Position numbers and translations under genes: made by a program. Source: Streptomyces sp. WAC05374 (GTDB lineage: Bacteria; Actinomycetota; Actinomycetes; Streptomycetales; Streptomycetaceae). From it: DNA of 64,000 bases. The notes under the pieces were generated by a model. It saw only the letters and a list, made by a program, of their open reading frames with translations, searched no databases and was not told the origin of the DNA. Shown here piece by piece: positions 43,352 through 52,771 of this stretch (its first letter is position 1; every line of letters begins with the position of its first letter). The stretch is from assembly GCF_004353505.1 (NCBI RefSeq), contig NZ_SMNQ01000020.1, positions 58,496 to 122,495 on the forward strand. Reading direction: 5' to 3'.

Positions 43352-44920
43352 CTACTCGGTCACCTCGTGGTCGTGACCGTCGTGCAGGCCGCCGCCGCTG
43401 CCCGCGTCGCCGTCCGTGGGGACGGTGACGACCGGCTTGCGCAGCGAGCTGAGGTCGTGGGCGTAGACGCCCACGGCGTTGGCGATGACGTCGATGTTGG
43501 CGTCGAACGCCGTCATGTTGACGTTCTTGATGTCGTCGCACTTGGCGTGGTAGCACGCGTCGTACGGGGCACCCGCCGTGCCGCCGAACTTCTCCGCCTG
43601 CTTGGCGGTCTTCAGGCCCTCCGCGCCGGTGAACGTGCCACCGGAGGGGATGCCGACCGCGATGAACGGGCCGTAGTCGGAACGGCCGGTGAAGTCGGTG
43701 CCCTCGTGCGGGCGGCCCTGCTTGTCCATGAACTCGTTGATGTCGCGCTCGAGCTGGGCGGACCCTGCCGGGCCGGCGGGCGCGCCGACGCCGTCGGAGT
43801 TGTCGCCGTCGTACACGAACAGGCCGTAGTTCGGCGAGGCGATCATGTCGAAGTTCAGGTAGAGCTTGATCTCCTTGCGATCGAGCTCGCTGAGGTTGTC
43901 GACGTAGTGCTCGGAGCCGAGCAGGCCGTTCTCCTCGGCCGACCACCAGGCGAAGCGCACCTTGTTGGTGGGCTTGACCTTGGACTTGGCGAGGTCCAGG
44001 GCGACTTCCAGCAGGCCGGCCGAGCCGGAGCCGTTGTCGTTGATGCCGGGGCCGGCGGTCACCGAGTCGAGGTGCGAGCCGAGCATCACGGTGTTGGCGG
44101 CGTTGCCGCGGGCGGTCTCCGCGATGACGTTGTTGGTGGTCCGCTTCTCCTGGAGCTGGCGGATCTCGAAGTTCACCTCGACCGGGCCCTTGGCCAGGTC
44201 GGCGGCGAGCGCCTCACCGTCCGCCTGGGATATGCCACCGGTCGGGATCTTGCCGGCCTCGGGGGCGCCGAGGGTGCCGGAGAGCGCGCCGGGGACGTTG
44301 TTGTAGATGATCGCGCCGGTCGCGCCCGCCGCGGCGGCCTGGGCCTGCTTGTCGGCGAAGGTGCAGCCGCCGCGCTTGATCAGGGCGACCTTGCCGGTGA
44401 AGGTGCCGGACGCGTAGTCGGCGGCCTCGCAGCCGGGCGTCGTGTCGTCGGCGGGGGCCGGGACTGCCGCGAGGCCCGCCTTGACCCCGCCCACGGGCGT
44501 CGACTTGGTGTACGTCATCGCCGCGACGGTGATGTCGCGCGGCGCCGGGGAGACGACCGCGAGCTTCTCCGCCTGCGTCTGCGTGTAGATGAACTCGAAC
44601 TTCTGGTACGAGACCTGGTAACCGGCCTTCTTGAGCTGCTGGTACACGTACGCGGCGGAGGCGTCGTGTCCGAGCGAGCCGGCCGCCCGGTGGCCGCCGG
44701 CCGAGTCGGCTATCTGCTGGAACTTCTCCAGGTGCCGGTACGCGTCCTTGGCGGACGCCTCCCGGACCAGCTTCTTCGAGAGGTGCGCGGCGTCCTTGGC
44801 CGCCTCCTTGCCGGGGTCGTGCCGGCCGGCGGAAGCGGGGGACGCGGAAGCCAGCAGGAGCGGGGTCGCGAGTGCGGCTGCGGCCAGGGTGGCCACGGCT
44901 CTGCGATGGGATGCGTTCAC
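43352..44920 (-). CDS. Secreted M28 family aminopeptidase
   Basis: 522 residues. It has a signal peptide (VNASHRRAVATLAAAALATP), a PA domain insert (ASGTFTGKVALIKRGGCTFA), and an M28 peptidase domain: GSHLDSV (His, Asp), GINDNGSGSAGLLEVA (bridging Asp), WWSAEENGLLGS (catalytic Glu pair), FTGRSDYGPF (Asp), with a late His in CYHAKCDD. It is a two-zinc aminopeptidase secreted outside. GTG 44920 has GGAAGGA. The C-terminal tail is short and His/Glu-rich. Confidence 0.87.
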   Translation of the reverse strand: MNASHRRAVATLAAAALATPLLLASASPASAGRHDPGKEAAKDAAHLSKKLVREASAKDAYRHLEKFQQIADSAGGHRAAGSLGHDASAAYVYQQLKKAGYQVSYQKFEFIYTQTQAEKLAVVSPAPRDITVAAMTYTKSTPVGGVKAGLAAVPAPADDTTPGCEAADYASGTFTGKVALIKRGGCTFADKQAQAAAAGATGAIIYNNVPGALSGTLGAPEAGKIPTGGISQADGEALAADLAKGPVEVNFEIRQLQEKRTTNNVIAETARGNAANTVMLGSHLDSVTAGPGINDNGSGSAGLLEVALDLAKSKVKPTNKVRFAWWSAEENGLLGSEHYVDNLSELDRKEIKLYLNFDMIASPNYGLFVYDGDNSDGVGAPAGPAGSAQLERDINEFMDKQGRPHEGTDFTGRSDYGPFIAVGIPSGGTFTGAEGLKTAKQAEKFGGTAGAPYDACYHAKCDDIKNVNMTAFDANIDVIANAVGVYAHDLSSLRKPVVTVPTDGDAGSGGGLHDGHDHEVTE

Positions 44921-45067
44921 AGAGGTCCTTCCCGGTGCGAACGAGGTTGAAGGGAAGCTAGCGATCTCCCACGCTCCTGTGAACAGATGTGCCACAACTC
45001 ACGGCGTATTCCGTACGTTTGGCAAGGGAACATGTCGGTCCGCTGCCGAAAGTCCCGCCGATCCGGC

Positions 45068-45712
45068 CTATTTGGCAGGCTTCGTGGCCTTGGCGCTCTT
45101 GGTGGCCTTCGCGGGCTTCGTGGTCTGTGCGGGCTTCGCGGCCTTGGCGGCCCGCTTCGCCTCCTGCTTGTAGGCGCGAACCTTGGCGAGCGACTCCGGC
45201 CCGGTGATGTCGGCGGCCGAACGGTACGCGCCCTCCTCGCCGTACGCGCCCGCCGCCTCCCGCCAGCCCCCGGGCCGTACGCCGTACTGCTTGCCCAGCA
45301 GCGCCAGGAAGATCTGCGCCTTCTGCCTGCCGAACCCCGGCAGGGCGAGCAGCCGGTCGAGCAACTCCCCGCCGGTGGCGGCGTCCGACCACACCGCGCC
45401 CGCGTCACCGCCGTACTCGTCCACCAGGTACTGGCAGAGCTGCTGCACCCGCTTGGCCATCGCTCCGGGGTAGCGGTGCACGGCCGGCTTGGCGGACAGC
45501 AGGGCGACGAAGGCCTCGGGGTCGTACGCCGCGATCGCGTGCGCGTCCAGGTCGTCGGCGTCCATCCGCCGGGCGATCGTGTACGGACCGGAGAACGCCC
45601 ACTCCATGGGCACCTGCTGGTCCAGCAGCATGCCGACGAGCGCGGCCAGCGGACTGCGGCCCAGCAACTCGTCGGCCTCGGGCTGCTGGGCGAGGTGGAT
45701 CGAGGTCGTCAT
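45068..45712 (-). CDS. HhH-GPD base-excision DNA repair protein
   Basis: 214 residues. Helix-hairpin-helix region: LLALPGFGRQKAQIFLALLG with the GPD-type core GMLLDQQVPMEWAFSGPYTI. A Lys/Ala/Thr repeat tail (TTKPAKATKSAKATKPAK) ends the protein, like a DNA-binding tail. It belongs to a Streptomyces HhH-GPD family; substrate base unknown. It is single-copy with no operon partner. Confidence 0.78.
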   Translation of the reverse strand: MTTSIHLAQQPEADELLGRSPLAALVGMLLDQQVPMEWAFSGPYTIARRMDADDLDAHAIAAYDPEAFVALLSAKPAVHRYPGAMAKRVQQLCQYLVDEYGGDAGAVWSDAATGGELLDRLLALPGFGRQKAQIFLALLGKQYGVRPGGWREAAGAYGEEGAYRSAADITGPESLAKVRAYKQEAKRAAKAAKPAQTTKPAKATKSAKATKPAK

Positions 45713-45812
45713 GGTTCGATGATCGCGCCGGTGGCCCCCGCCCGCACGGCGGGGCTCCGCCGCTTCGAGGACGCCCGGCCGCGTGCCCGCCGGGTGCCCT
45801 CAGGGCCACGCC

Positions 45813-47051
45813 CTAGTCCGGGCCGCGCAGCCGGGCGGCCCGCATCCGCAGGTAGCGGGCCTCCGGGACGCTGAGCGTGCGGGCGGCGGCGGCCCGGTAG
45901 GCGGCCAGGGCGCCCTCGGTGTCGCCCGCCCGCTCCAGCAGGTGCGCGCGGACGGCGTCCAGCCGGTGGTGGCCCGCGAGCCGGCCGGCCACCGAGGGCA
46001 GTTCGGCGAGCCCGGCCTCGGGCCCGTGCACCATGGCCAGGGCCACCACCCGGCTCAGCTCGGCCATCGGGTCGGGGGCCGGGCCCAGGCGCAGCAGCAC
46101 TTCGTACAGCGCCAGGATCTGGGGCCAGTCGGTGTCCTCCGGCCGCGCCGCCTCGTCGTGCAGGGCCGCGACGGCCGCCTGGAGCTGGTACGCCCCGGCC
46201 GGCCCCTCCGCGAGGGCCTCCTCCACCAGGGCGGTGCCCTCCCGGATGGCTTCCCGGTCCCAGCGGGTGCGGTCCTGCTCGTCCAGGGGGATCAGCTCGC
46301 CGTGCGGCCCGGTGCGCGCCGCGCTGCGGGCCTCGGTGAGCAGCATGAGCGCCAGCAGCCCCGTCACGGCGCCCTCGCGGGGCAGCAGGCGGCGCACCGC
46401 GCGGGTCAGGCGGATGGCCTCCCGGGCGAGGTCGGCGCGGCGCAGCCGGCGGCCGGAAGTGGCCGTGTAGCCCTCGTTGAAGATCAGGTACAGCACGTGG
46501 AGGACGGCCGCGAGCCGCTGGTCCCGGTCCTCGGGGCCGGGCGGCCGGAAGGGCACGCCCTTGAGCCGTTGCTTGGCCCGGCTGATCCGCTGCGCCATCG
46601 TCGCCTCGGGGACCAGGTGGGCGCGGGCGATCTCGGCGGTCGTGAGGCCGCCCACCGCACGGAGCGTCAGCGCGACCTGGGCGGCGGCCGGCAGATCCGG
46701 GTGGCAGCACAGGAACAGGAGCGTGAGGGTGTCGTCCTCGGAGGGTGCCCGGCCCTCCCCGGGCGGTGGCGCGGTGAACGCGTCACGGGGCGCGAGCGCG
46801 GCGTCCGCCTCCTCGCGCCGGCGCCGCGCCTCGTCGGCCCGGAGCTGGTCCGTGAGGCGGCGCGACGCCACCCGGATGAGCCACCCGCGCGGGTTGTCCG
46901 GCACCCCGTCGCCGGGCCACTGCCGGGCGGCGGCGAGCAGGGCCTCCTGTACGGCGTCCTCGGCGGCGTCGAAGTGCCCGTACCGGCGCACGAGCGCGGC
47001 GAGGACCTGCGGGGCGTGGTGCCGCAGCAGGTCCTCGACGTCACGGTTCAC
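45813..47051 (-). CDS. ECF42-type sigma factor with C-terminal extension
   Basis: 412 residues. Region 2 (FDAAEDAVQEALLAAARQWP) and region 4 (LTTAEIARAHLVPEATMAQR) are typical, and the long C-terminal part (from about 180) has TPR-like helices (GELIPLDEQDRTRWDREAI). This architecture matches ECF42, which is usually next to a DGPF-domain protein; that gene lies 6 bp upstream. GTG 47051. The extension probably regulates sigma activity. Confidence 0.8.
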   Translation of the reverse strand: MNRDVEDLLRHHAPQVLAALVRRYGHFDAAEDAVQEALLAAARQWPGDGVPDNPRGWLIRVASRRLTDQLRADEARRRREEADAALAPRDAFTAPPPGEGRAPSEDDTLTLLFLCCHPDLPAAAQVALTLRAVGGLTTAEIARAHLVPEATMAQRISRAKQRLKGVPFRPPGPEDRDQRLAAVLHVLYLIFNEGYTATSGRRLRRADLAREAIRLTRAVRRLLPREGAVTGLLALMLLTEARSAARTGPHGELIPLDEQDRTRWDREAIREGTALVEEALAEGPAGAYQLQAAVAALHDEAARPEDTDWPQILALYEVLLRLGPAPDPMAELSRVVALAMVHGPEAGLAELPSVAGRLAGHHRLDAVRAHLLERAGDTEGALAAYRAAAARTLSVPEARYLRMRAARLRGPD

Positions 47052-47057
47052 GGTGCC

Positions 47058-47474
47058 TCAGCAGATGTCGGTGCCGCTGTCCATGATGGGACGGATGACG
47101 ACCGGGTACTCGGGCGCGCCCTCGGGCTGCGGGCACCGGGCGACGCGTGCCGCGATCTCGGTGACCCTCTCCAGGCTCGCGCAGTCGAGGACCCAGTAAC
47201 CGGCGAGGAGCTCCTTCGTCTCCCCGTACGGCCCGTCCGTGATCACCGGACGGCCGTCCTCGCCCAGGCTCACCAGGCGCGTGCGGCGCGGCTCGGCGAG
47301 GCCCTGGCCGTCGACGAGCTCACCGGACTCGGCGAGGTCGTCGTTGATCTCCTGCATGAAGGCGAACATCGCCTGCAGGTCCTTCTCGCTCCAGGCGGGG
47401 CTGTGGGCGGAGGGCTTGCCGCCCATCGCGTCGTAGTCGGCCTGTGAGCCCTGCACCATCACCAGGTACTTCAT
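47058..47474 (-). CDS. YCII/DGPF-domain protein, partner of ECF42 sigma
   Basis: 138 residues. MKYLVMVQGSQADYDAMGG at the start, the ITDGPYGETKELLAGYWVLD segment (D-G-P-Y/F signature), then EGAPEYPVVIRPIMDSGTD. It sits 6 bp before the sigma gene, so they are cotranscribed. DGPF proteins have a ferredoxin-like fold with uncertain role. ATG 47474 is conserved in the family. Confidence 0.82.
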   Translation of the reverse strand: MKYLVMVQGSQADYDAMGGKPSAHSPAWSEKDLQAMFAFMQEINDDLAESGELVDGQGLAEPRRTRLVSLGEDGRPVITDGPYGETKELLAGYWVLDCASLERVTEIAARVARCPQPEGAPEYPVVIRPIMDSGTDIC

Positions 47475-47567
47475 GACGACGGTCCTTTCATGGGTGCCTC
47501 TCGGATGACGTTCACATGGGACGTCGGACCCGGCGACCCGTTCTCGACATCCGGCGGGCACTTTTTT

Positions 47568-47671
47568 CCGGCGCCCGGATCCGGCGCCCGGATCCGGCGC
47601 CCGGATCCGGCGCCCGGATCCGGCGCCTGGGTACGGTGCCTGGACCCGGCGCCCGGACCCGGCGCCCGGAC
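47568..47671. repeat. 13-bp tandem repeats
   Basis: Four exact CCGGCGCCCGGAT units (47568-47619) follow a T6 run, then about four degenerate copies. The unit contains an inner palindrome (GGCGCC), so multiple hairpins could form in this 400-bp gap between the DGPF gene and the next CDS. Confidence 0.8.
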
Positions 47672-47871
47672 TCGCCCTGCGGAAACCGCCTGCCGGGTGG
47701 GCGCCCGCCCCTCTTGGCCACGTTTGTCGCTCGCCCGGCGTGCGGAGGCGCGCCCTGGGGGCTCCACGCCCCCGGGCCGGTCATACGATCATGCTGGTCG
47801 TGGTGTGTGCGAGGTTGTCGTCCGCAGCGGCCGCTCGTGCTTTCCAGACCTTTCCGACCAAAAGGGTTCCT

Positions 47872-49125
47872 GTGAAGATCCGCCGCATGCTCGCCACGGC
47901 CGTCGTGGCCGCCGTGACCACGCCCGCCGCCCTGCTCGCCGCCCCGCCCGCGTACGCCGAGGTGCCTGTGCCCCCCGGCCGCGCACTGGCGGGCGACACG
48001 GCCAAGCCCTCCCTCAAGGAGCTGGAGAAGGCGGCCGCCGAGGCGCGGAAGGCGTACGACGCCGCCGTCGCCGAGGAGGCCGCCGCCCTCCAGGCGCTCA
48101 TCGACGAACAGTCCCCCAAGGCGCCCCTCGCCGTCGCGGCCACGGCGGCGGCCAAGGAGGCCGGGGCCGCCACCACGGCCAAGACGGACGCCGACAAGAA
48201 GCTCGCCGACGCCGAGACCGCCCTGGAGGAACTGCCCGAGACCGCCACGGAGGAGGAGCGGAAGCGGGCGGAACAGGACGTCGCCGACGCGCAGGCCGCC
48301 GCCGAGTCGGCCGCCCTGGCCAAGGACGCCGCCGACACCAGGGCGGAGGCCGCCCTCACGGCACGGGACGACGCCCTGGTGGCCGCCGCCAGGCGCCTGC
48401 ACCTGGCACGGCAGGCGAAGGCGAAGGCCCTGGCCGCCAAGGAGGTCGCCGACAAGGCGCTGGCCGACGCGCGCGAGGAGGCCGAGGAGGGCGCCTGCGT
48501 CGCCGAGGACCGGCTCACCGTCACGGCCACCGGCCTGCCGGCGAAGATCACCGCCGGCACCACGGTGGACTTCACGGTCCGCGTCACCAACGGCACCGAC
48601 CGGACGCTCGACGAGGTCTGGCCGTACGTGAAGGCCGAGGCCGCCGACGACCTCCTGGACGTCCAGTGGTCCACGTCCGCCTCACCGGCCTGGCAGGACG
48701 TGGACGCCGACCACTACGCGGGCGGCGTCGACGCTCTCGCGGCCGGTGCCCACGCCGACGTCAAACTGCGCCTGAAGGCCCCCGCCACGGCGCCGGCCGG
48801 CGCGGGGACCGTCTCCCTCGCCGCCGACTACGCCAACGACGACCGGTCGTGCGGCGGGACGCCCGAGTTCTACGAGTACGCCTTCGACGTCGTCGCCGCG
48901 TCGGCCGCGCCGGGCCCCACCACGAGCCCCACGGCCACACCCGGCCCGCAGGCCCAGGGCGCGACGTCGACCCGGCCGGTCACCACGACCGCCTCCACCG
49001 GCGCCCTCGCCGACACCGGCTCGGCCTCCACCACCCCCCTCGCCCTCGCGGCGGGCGCCGCCGTGGCGCTGGGCGCGGGCACGCTGCTCGCCACCCGCCG
49101 CCGCCGGACCGGCGCGGAGGGCTGA
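47872..49125 (+). CDS. Secreted coiled-coil protein with sortase-like LADTG anchor
   Basis: 417 residues. A signal peptide (VKIRRMLATAVVAAVTTPAA) is followed by a long Ala-rich coiled coil (LKELEKAAAEARKAYDAAV, about 50-215), then a beta domain with one Cys pair (GACVAEDRLTVTATGLPA, DDRSCGGTPEFYEY), a Pro/Thr linker, and LADTG with a C-terminal helix and RRRR. It should be anchored to the wall by a class E-type sortase. GTG 47872. Function unknown. Confidence 0.72.
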   Translation: MKIRRMLATAVVAAVTTPAALLAAPPAYAEVPVPPGRALAGDTAKPSLKELEKAAAEARKAYDAAVAEEAAALQALIDEQSPKAPLAVAATAAAKEAGAATTAKTDADKKLADAETALEELPETATEEERKRAEQDVADAQAAAESAALAKDAADTRAEAALTARDDALVAAARRLHLARQAKAKALAAKEVADKALADAREEAEEGACVAEDRLTVTATGLPAKITAGTTVDFTVRVTNGTDRTLDEVWPYVKAEAADDLLDVQWSTSASPAWQDVDADHYAGGVDALAAGAHADVKLRLKAPATAPAGAGTVSLAADYANDDRSCGGTPEFYEYAFDVVAASAAPGPTTSPTATPGPQAQGATSTRPVTTTASTGALADTGSASTTPLALAAGAAVALGAGTLLATRRRRTGAEG

Positions 49126-49134
49126 CCCACGCCC

Positions 49135-49165
49135 AGGGGCCGGACCGCCAACCGGTCCGGCCCCT
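49135..49165 (+). terminator. Terminator after the LADTG protein gene
   Basis: Perfect 12-bp arms AGGGGCCGGACC and GGTCCGGCCCCT. Confidence 0.82.
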
Positions 49166-49179
49166 CGGCATTTCGCGCC

Positions 49180-49398
49180 CTCGCTTCGGCACGACCGGCC
49201 TGCTGGTGTGCGCCCACCCCGACGAGGTGACCGAAGCCCACGACCGCGTCCTGTTCACCGTGGCGGCGCCGCCGGCTCCGCCACCGCGACCAGCGCAAGC
49301 TCCAGGGCCTCTGGCCGGCCGACGACGACTCCGCCGTCGGCCGGCTCCTCGACCGCCAGGGCCCCGACGCACCGGCGGCGGACCGCGCGGGGTCCTAG
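49180..49398 (+). pseudogene. Probable decayed gene fragment
   Basis: One frame reads FGTTGLLVCAHPDEVTEAHD and then loses sense; another frame continues with RKLQGLWPADDDSAVGRLLD and ends at a stop at 49398. It looks like one small coding segment broken by a frameshift. The original family is not identified. Confidence 0.3.
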
Positions 49399-49484
49399 GC
49401 CGTGCTCCGCGCCCGTCGCGGCCGCGTCAGGACCGTGCTCACCGACCAGTCCGCCGGGCCAGTGCGGGAGGGGCCGCCCGAGCC

Positions 49485-49711
49485 TCTACCCGTCGATCAG
49501 GCCGGGCTCGGTGCCGGATCGGAACACCACGCAGGCTTCGACGCCCTTCCACCGGGGCGCGCCGCGCGGTGAGGTCGTCCACGCCGGGCCCCTTCTTCGC
49601 CAGGGCACAGTCGCCCAGGTGCACACGCGGCTGCGCCGCGTCGTACGGGCGTCGGGCGGACAGCCGTCGCCGACGGAAAAACGTATCCCGCGAAGGTAGA
49701 TTTTCATTTGC
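49485..49711 (-). pseudogene. Remnant of a DUF6233-type gene, frameshifted
   Basis: Minus-strand frames carry pieces of the DUF6233 pattern: PRVHLGDCALAKKGPGVDD (compare V-H-x-G-D-C) in one frame and GVEACVVFRSGTEPGLIDG (compare C-x2-C-R-P-D-T-x-L-G-I-I-D) in another, so a frameshift lies between them. The N-terminal part is missing or unrecognisable. Confidence 0.45.
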
Positions 49712-49968
49712 GCCGAGCGTAGGGTTGCTGCCGTACACGTCGGCGACGGGCCTTCGGGGATCAGCCGGGCCCGCCCTGGACAGAGAAGGAGACGACACCG
49801 TCCAGAATCGCCCGGGCACGCATGCCGCCCGGGTACCGCAGACCCCGAACGGCAGGTGGTCCACGGTCACGCATTCAGGAACCCGCATCCCCGCCCGTCC
49901 GGGCGCTGTTGCGGAATACGGAGAGCCGGTCCCCCGACTGGACCGGTAGATGGTGTTGGAACCCCTCA

Positions 49969-49997
49969 GGGCCCGGGTGTGGAGCACACCCGGGCCC
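49969..49997 (+). terminator. Strong hairpin upstream of the MerR gene
   Basis: 12-bp arms GGGCCCGGGTGT and ACACCCGGGCCC. It may end an upstream transcript or attenuate the cold-shock-locus MerR gene 29 bp later. Confidence 0.6.
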
Positions 49998-50025
49998 CTT
50001 GACGCGTCCCCGAAGCGAAGGTGCT

Positions 50026-50370
50026 ATGCCCCCTGAGAAGCCCTCCGTCGTCGACAGCCTCGACGACGACGACTACCCCGCCTACACCATGGGGCGAGCC
50101 GCGGCCATGCTGGGCACCACCCCCGCGTTCCTCCGCGCCATCGGCGAGGCCCGGCTCATCACCCCGCTGCGCTCCGAGGGCGGCCACCGCCGCTACTCCC
50201 GGTACCAGCTCCGGCTCGCCGCCCGGGCCCGTGAGCTCGTCGACCAGGGCACCCCGGTGGAGGCCGCCTGCCGCATCATCGTCCTGGAGGACCAGCTCGA
50301 AGAGGCCCTGCGCCTCAACGAGGAGATGCGCGCCCGCGCCCAGGCCCCGTCCGCGGACGAGAGCTCCTGA
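50026..50370 (+). CDS. MerR-type HTH regulator
   Basis: 114 residues. MerR HTH: YTMGRAAAMLGTTPAFLRAI, with the wing EARLITPLRSEGGHRRYSRY, then a short dimer helix (EAACRIIVLEDQLEEALRLN). There is no ligand domain, like the small MerR regulators of Streptomyces. It lies 285 bp before the cold-shock gene and is the likely regulator of this locus. Confidence 0.8.
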   Translation: MPPEKPSVVDSLDDDDYPAYTMGRAAAMLGTTPAFLRAIGEARLITPLRSEGGHRRYSRYQLRLAARARELVDQGTPVEAACRIIVLEDQLEEALRLNEEMRARAQAPSADESS

Positions 50371-50520
50371 CCGGCGCGGGCCGGAACGCATATCTGTCGC
50401 GGCCACTGAAGAAATGCAGAAATTCCGTGGCCAGTTTTTCCGGCCCGCCGCCCCGAAAAAAACCGGCCCGCCGAGCCGGGCGAAAAACATGTCGCCCTCG
50501 CCCGCTGATCCCGTGCTACG

Positions 50521-50655
50521 GTGATGTCAGTTGCAATGTGGTTCCCAGAGACTTTCACAGTTCATTTCCGGTGTTTTCCGGAGGGGAAATCATCCCAGCG
50601 ACTCCGGGTTCGCAAGGTGCGGACTCCGGGCACTGCCCCAAAGGGAGACTCAAAT
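50521..50655 (+). promoter_or_regulatory. Long 5' leader of the cold-shock gene
   Basis: The 135 bp before ATG 50656 are AT-richer than the surroundings (for example TTTCACAGTTCATTTCCGGTG) and end with AAAGGGAGA, a strong ribosome site. Cold-shock genes often use such structured leaders for temperature control; this is inferred. Confidence 0.45.
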
Positions 50656-50859
50656 ATGGCATCTGGCACCGTGAAGTGGTTCAACGCGGAAAAGGGCTTC
50701 GGCTTCATCGAGCAGGACGGCGGCGGCGCTGACGTGTTCGCCCACTACTCGAACATCGCCTCCTCCGGCTTCCGCGAGCTTCAGGAAGGCCAGAAGGTGA
50801 ACTTCGACGTCACGCAGGGCCAGAAGGGCCCGCAGGCCGAGAACATCGTTCCCGCCTGA
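50656..50859 (+). CDS. Cold-shock protein (CspA family)
   Basis: 67 residues, one cold-shock domain. RNP1 KGFGFIEQD and RNP2 VFAHYS are intact (MASGTVKWFNAEKGFG at the start). It binds single-stranded RNA and melts structure. It is followed by a terminator and by a DEAD-box helicase gene. Confidence 0.95.
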   Translation: MASGTVKWFNAEKGFGFIEQDGGGADVFAHYSNIASSGFRELQEGQKVNFDVTQGQKGPQAENIVPA

Positions 50860-50872
50860 CGCTGGCGCGCAA

Positions 50873-50919
50873 CGACGCAGCCGGGGCCCGCACCATGGGG
50901 TGCGGGTCCCGGCTCGTCG
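50873..50919 (+). terminator. Terminator of the cold-shock gene
   Basis: Long hairpin with inner arms GGGCCCGCACC and GGTGCGGGTCC. Confidence 0.8.
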
Positions 50920-50951
50920 CTTTTCATCCCGTCGTACGCGACGGATTCCCG

Positions 50952-50997
50952 ACCCGTCGGACGCCGACGGGTTTCCCACCCGTCGACGAACGACGGG
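50952..50997 (+). promoter_or_regulatory. Twin hairpins in the helicase leader
   Basis: ACCCGTCG-GACGC-CGACGGGT (50952-50972) and CCCGTCG-ACGAA-CGACGGG (50979-50997) are related hairpins in the 270-bp gap before the DEAD-box gene. They may be cold-responsive RNA elements that the helicase itself unwinds. Confidence 0.5.
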
Positions 50998-51130
50998 CCA
51001 GGACGAACCGGCCGCCCTTGCCGGCGCGCCCCCTTTCGTCCTTTTCCCGGACCGTTCTTGCGAATCCTCATGCGGCCGACAGCCGCCGGGAGGAATTCCT
51101 CGATACGTTCCGCATCGAGGAAGGTTCCGC

Positions 51131-52579
51131 ATGAACCGCACCGCACGCGCCACCGACAGCTCCCACCGCTCCCGCCGGGGCTCCGCGGTCAGGGCGCCCG
51201 GCAACCGCCGCTCCGGTGGCGGCCCCGCACGCCGCCCCGCCCCGCTCCGGGGAGAGTTCGCCCTCCCGGTCGGCGGCACCGCGGCGCTGCCCCCCGTCGA
51301 GACGTTCGACGACCTCGGCCTGCCCCACCGCCTGCTGGCCGCGCTCCGCTCCGAGGGCGTGACCGTGCCGTTCCCGATCCAGGGCGCCACCCTGCCCAAC
51401 TCGCTGGCCGGCCGGGACGTCCTGGGCCGCGGGCGCACGGGCTCCGGCAAGACGCTCGCCTTCGGTCTGGCCCTGCTGGCCCGCACCGCGGGCAAGCGGG
51501 CCGAGCCGCGCGCGCCGCTCGCCCTGGTGCTCGTACCCACCCGGGAGCTGGCCCAGCAGGTCACCGACGCGCTCACCCCCTACGCCCGGTCGCTGCACCT
51601 GAGGCTGGCCACGGTGGTCGGCGGCATGTCCATCGGCCGCCAGGCCGGTGCCCTGCGCGGCGGGAGCGAGGTCGTCGTCGCGACGCCCGGGCGGCTCAAG
51701 GACCTCGTCGACCGGCGTGACTGCCGGCTGGACCACGTCGCCATCACGGTCCTGGACGAAGCGGACCAGATGACCGACATGGGCTTCATGCCGCAGGTGA
51801 CCCACCTGCTCGACCAGGTGCGGCCCGACGGACAGCGGATGCTCTTCTCGGCCACCCTCGACCGGAACGTGGACGCCCTGGTCCGCCGGTACCTGACCGA
51901 TCCGGTGGTCCACTCCGTCGACCCCTCCGCCGGGGCGGTCAGCACCATGGAGCACCACGTGCTGCACGTGCACGGCGCCGACAAGCACGCCACCACCACG
52001 GAGATCGCCGCCCGCGACGGCCGGGTGATCATGTTCCTGGACACCAAGCACGCGGTGGACCGGCTCGCCAAGGACCTCCTGGCCGTGGGCGTACGCGCAG
52101 CCGCCCTGCACGGCGGCAAGTCGCAGCCGCAGCGCACCCGCACACTTGACCGGTTCAAGAGCGGGCACGTCACGGTCCTGGTCGCCACCAACGTCGCCGC
52201 CCGCGGCATCCACGTCGACGACCTCGACCTCGTCGTCAACGTCGACCCGCCCACCGACCACAAGGACTACCTGCACCGCGGCGGCCGCACGGCCCGCGCC
52301 GGCGAGTCCGGCACCGTCGTGACCCTGGTGCTGCCCGGCCAGCGCCGTGGCATGGAGCGCCTGATGGCCGACGCCAACATCACCGCCCGGGTCACCCGGG
52401 TCCGCTCCGGCGAGGCCGAACTGCACCGCATCACCGGCGCCCAGGCACCCTCGGGCGTACCCGTCGTCATCACCGCCCCGGCCGCCGAGCGCCCCAAGGG
52501 CTCCGGCTCCTCCACCCGTGGACGGCGTCGCCGCCCGTCCCGGTACGGCCGCAGCGCCCCCTCCGGCACCGCCGCGTAG
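51131..52579 (+). CDS. DEAD-box RNA helicase
   Basis: 482 residues. Q-motif VPFPIQGATLP, motif I GRGRTGSGKT, Ia PTRELAQQ, II DEAD (VLDEADQM), III SAT (LFSATLD), then VATNVAARGIHV and the R-x-x-R motif HRGGRTARAG. The basic N-terminal (RATDSSHRSRRGS) and C-terminal (STRGRRRRPSRYG) tails should bind RNA. It lies in the cold-shock locus and is probably induced with Csp. GAGGAAGG precedes ATG 51131. Confidence 0.92.
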   Translation: MNRTARATDSSHRSRRGSAVRAPGNRRSGGGPARRPAPLRGEFALPVGGTAALPPVETFDDLGLPHRLLAALRSEGVTVPFPIQGATLPNSLAGRDVLGRGRTGSGKTLAFGLALLARTAGKRAEPRAPLALVLVPTRELAQQVTDALTPYARSLHLRLATVVGGMSIGRQAGALRGGSEVVVATPGRLKDLVDRRDCRLDHVAITVLDEADQMTDMGFMPQVTHLLDQVRPDGQRMLFSATLDRNVDALVRRYLTDPVVHSVDPSAGAVSTMEHHVLHVHGADKHATTTEIAARDGRVIMFLDTKHAVDRLAKDLLAVGVRAAALHGGKSQPQRTRTLDRFKSGHVTVLVATNVAARGIHVDDLDLVVNVDPPTDHKDYLHRGGRTARAGESGTVVTLVLPGQRRGMERLMADANITARVTRVRSGEAELHRITGAQAPSGVPVVITAPAAERPKGSGSSTRGRRRRPSRYGRSAPSGTAA

Positions 52580-52771
52580 GTCGGCCGTGCCGCCCGGGCG
52601 GGCGGCGGACGGGACGACCACCGGAAGCCGACCGCCGACGCGCGACGGACGACGCCCGGACGTCGAATGCCCACGACCCACGACCCACGACCGGTGGCCG
52701 ACCGGCTCACGGCCGGGAACGGCCGACGACGAAGCGGCCGAGACGGCCGGACAACCGAACAGGAGCAGCAT

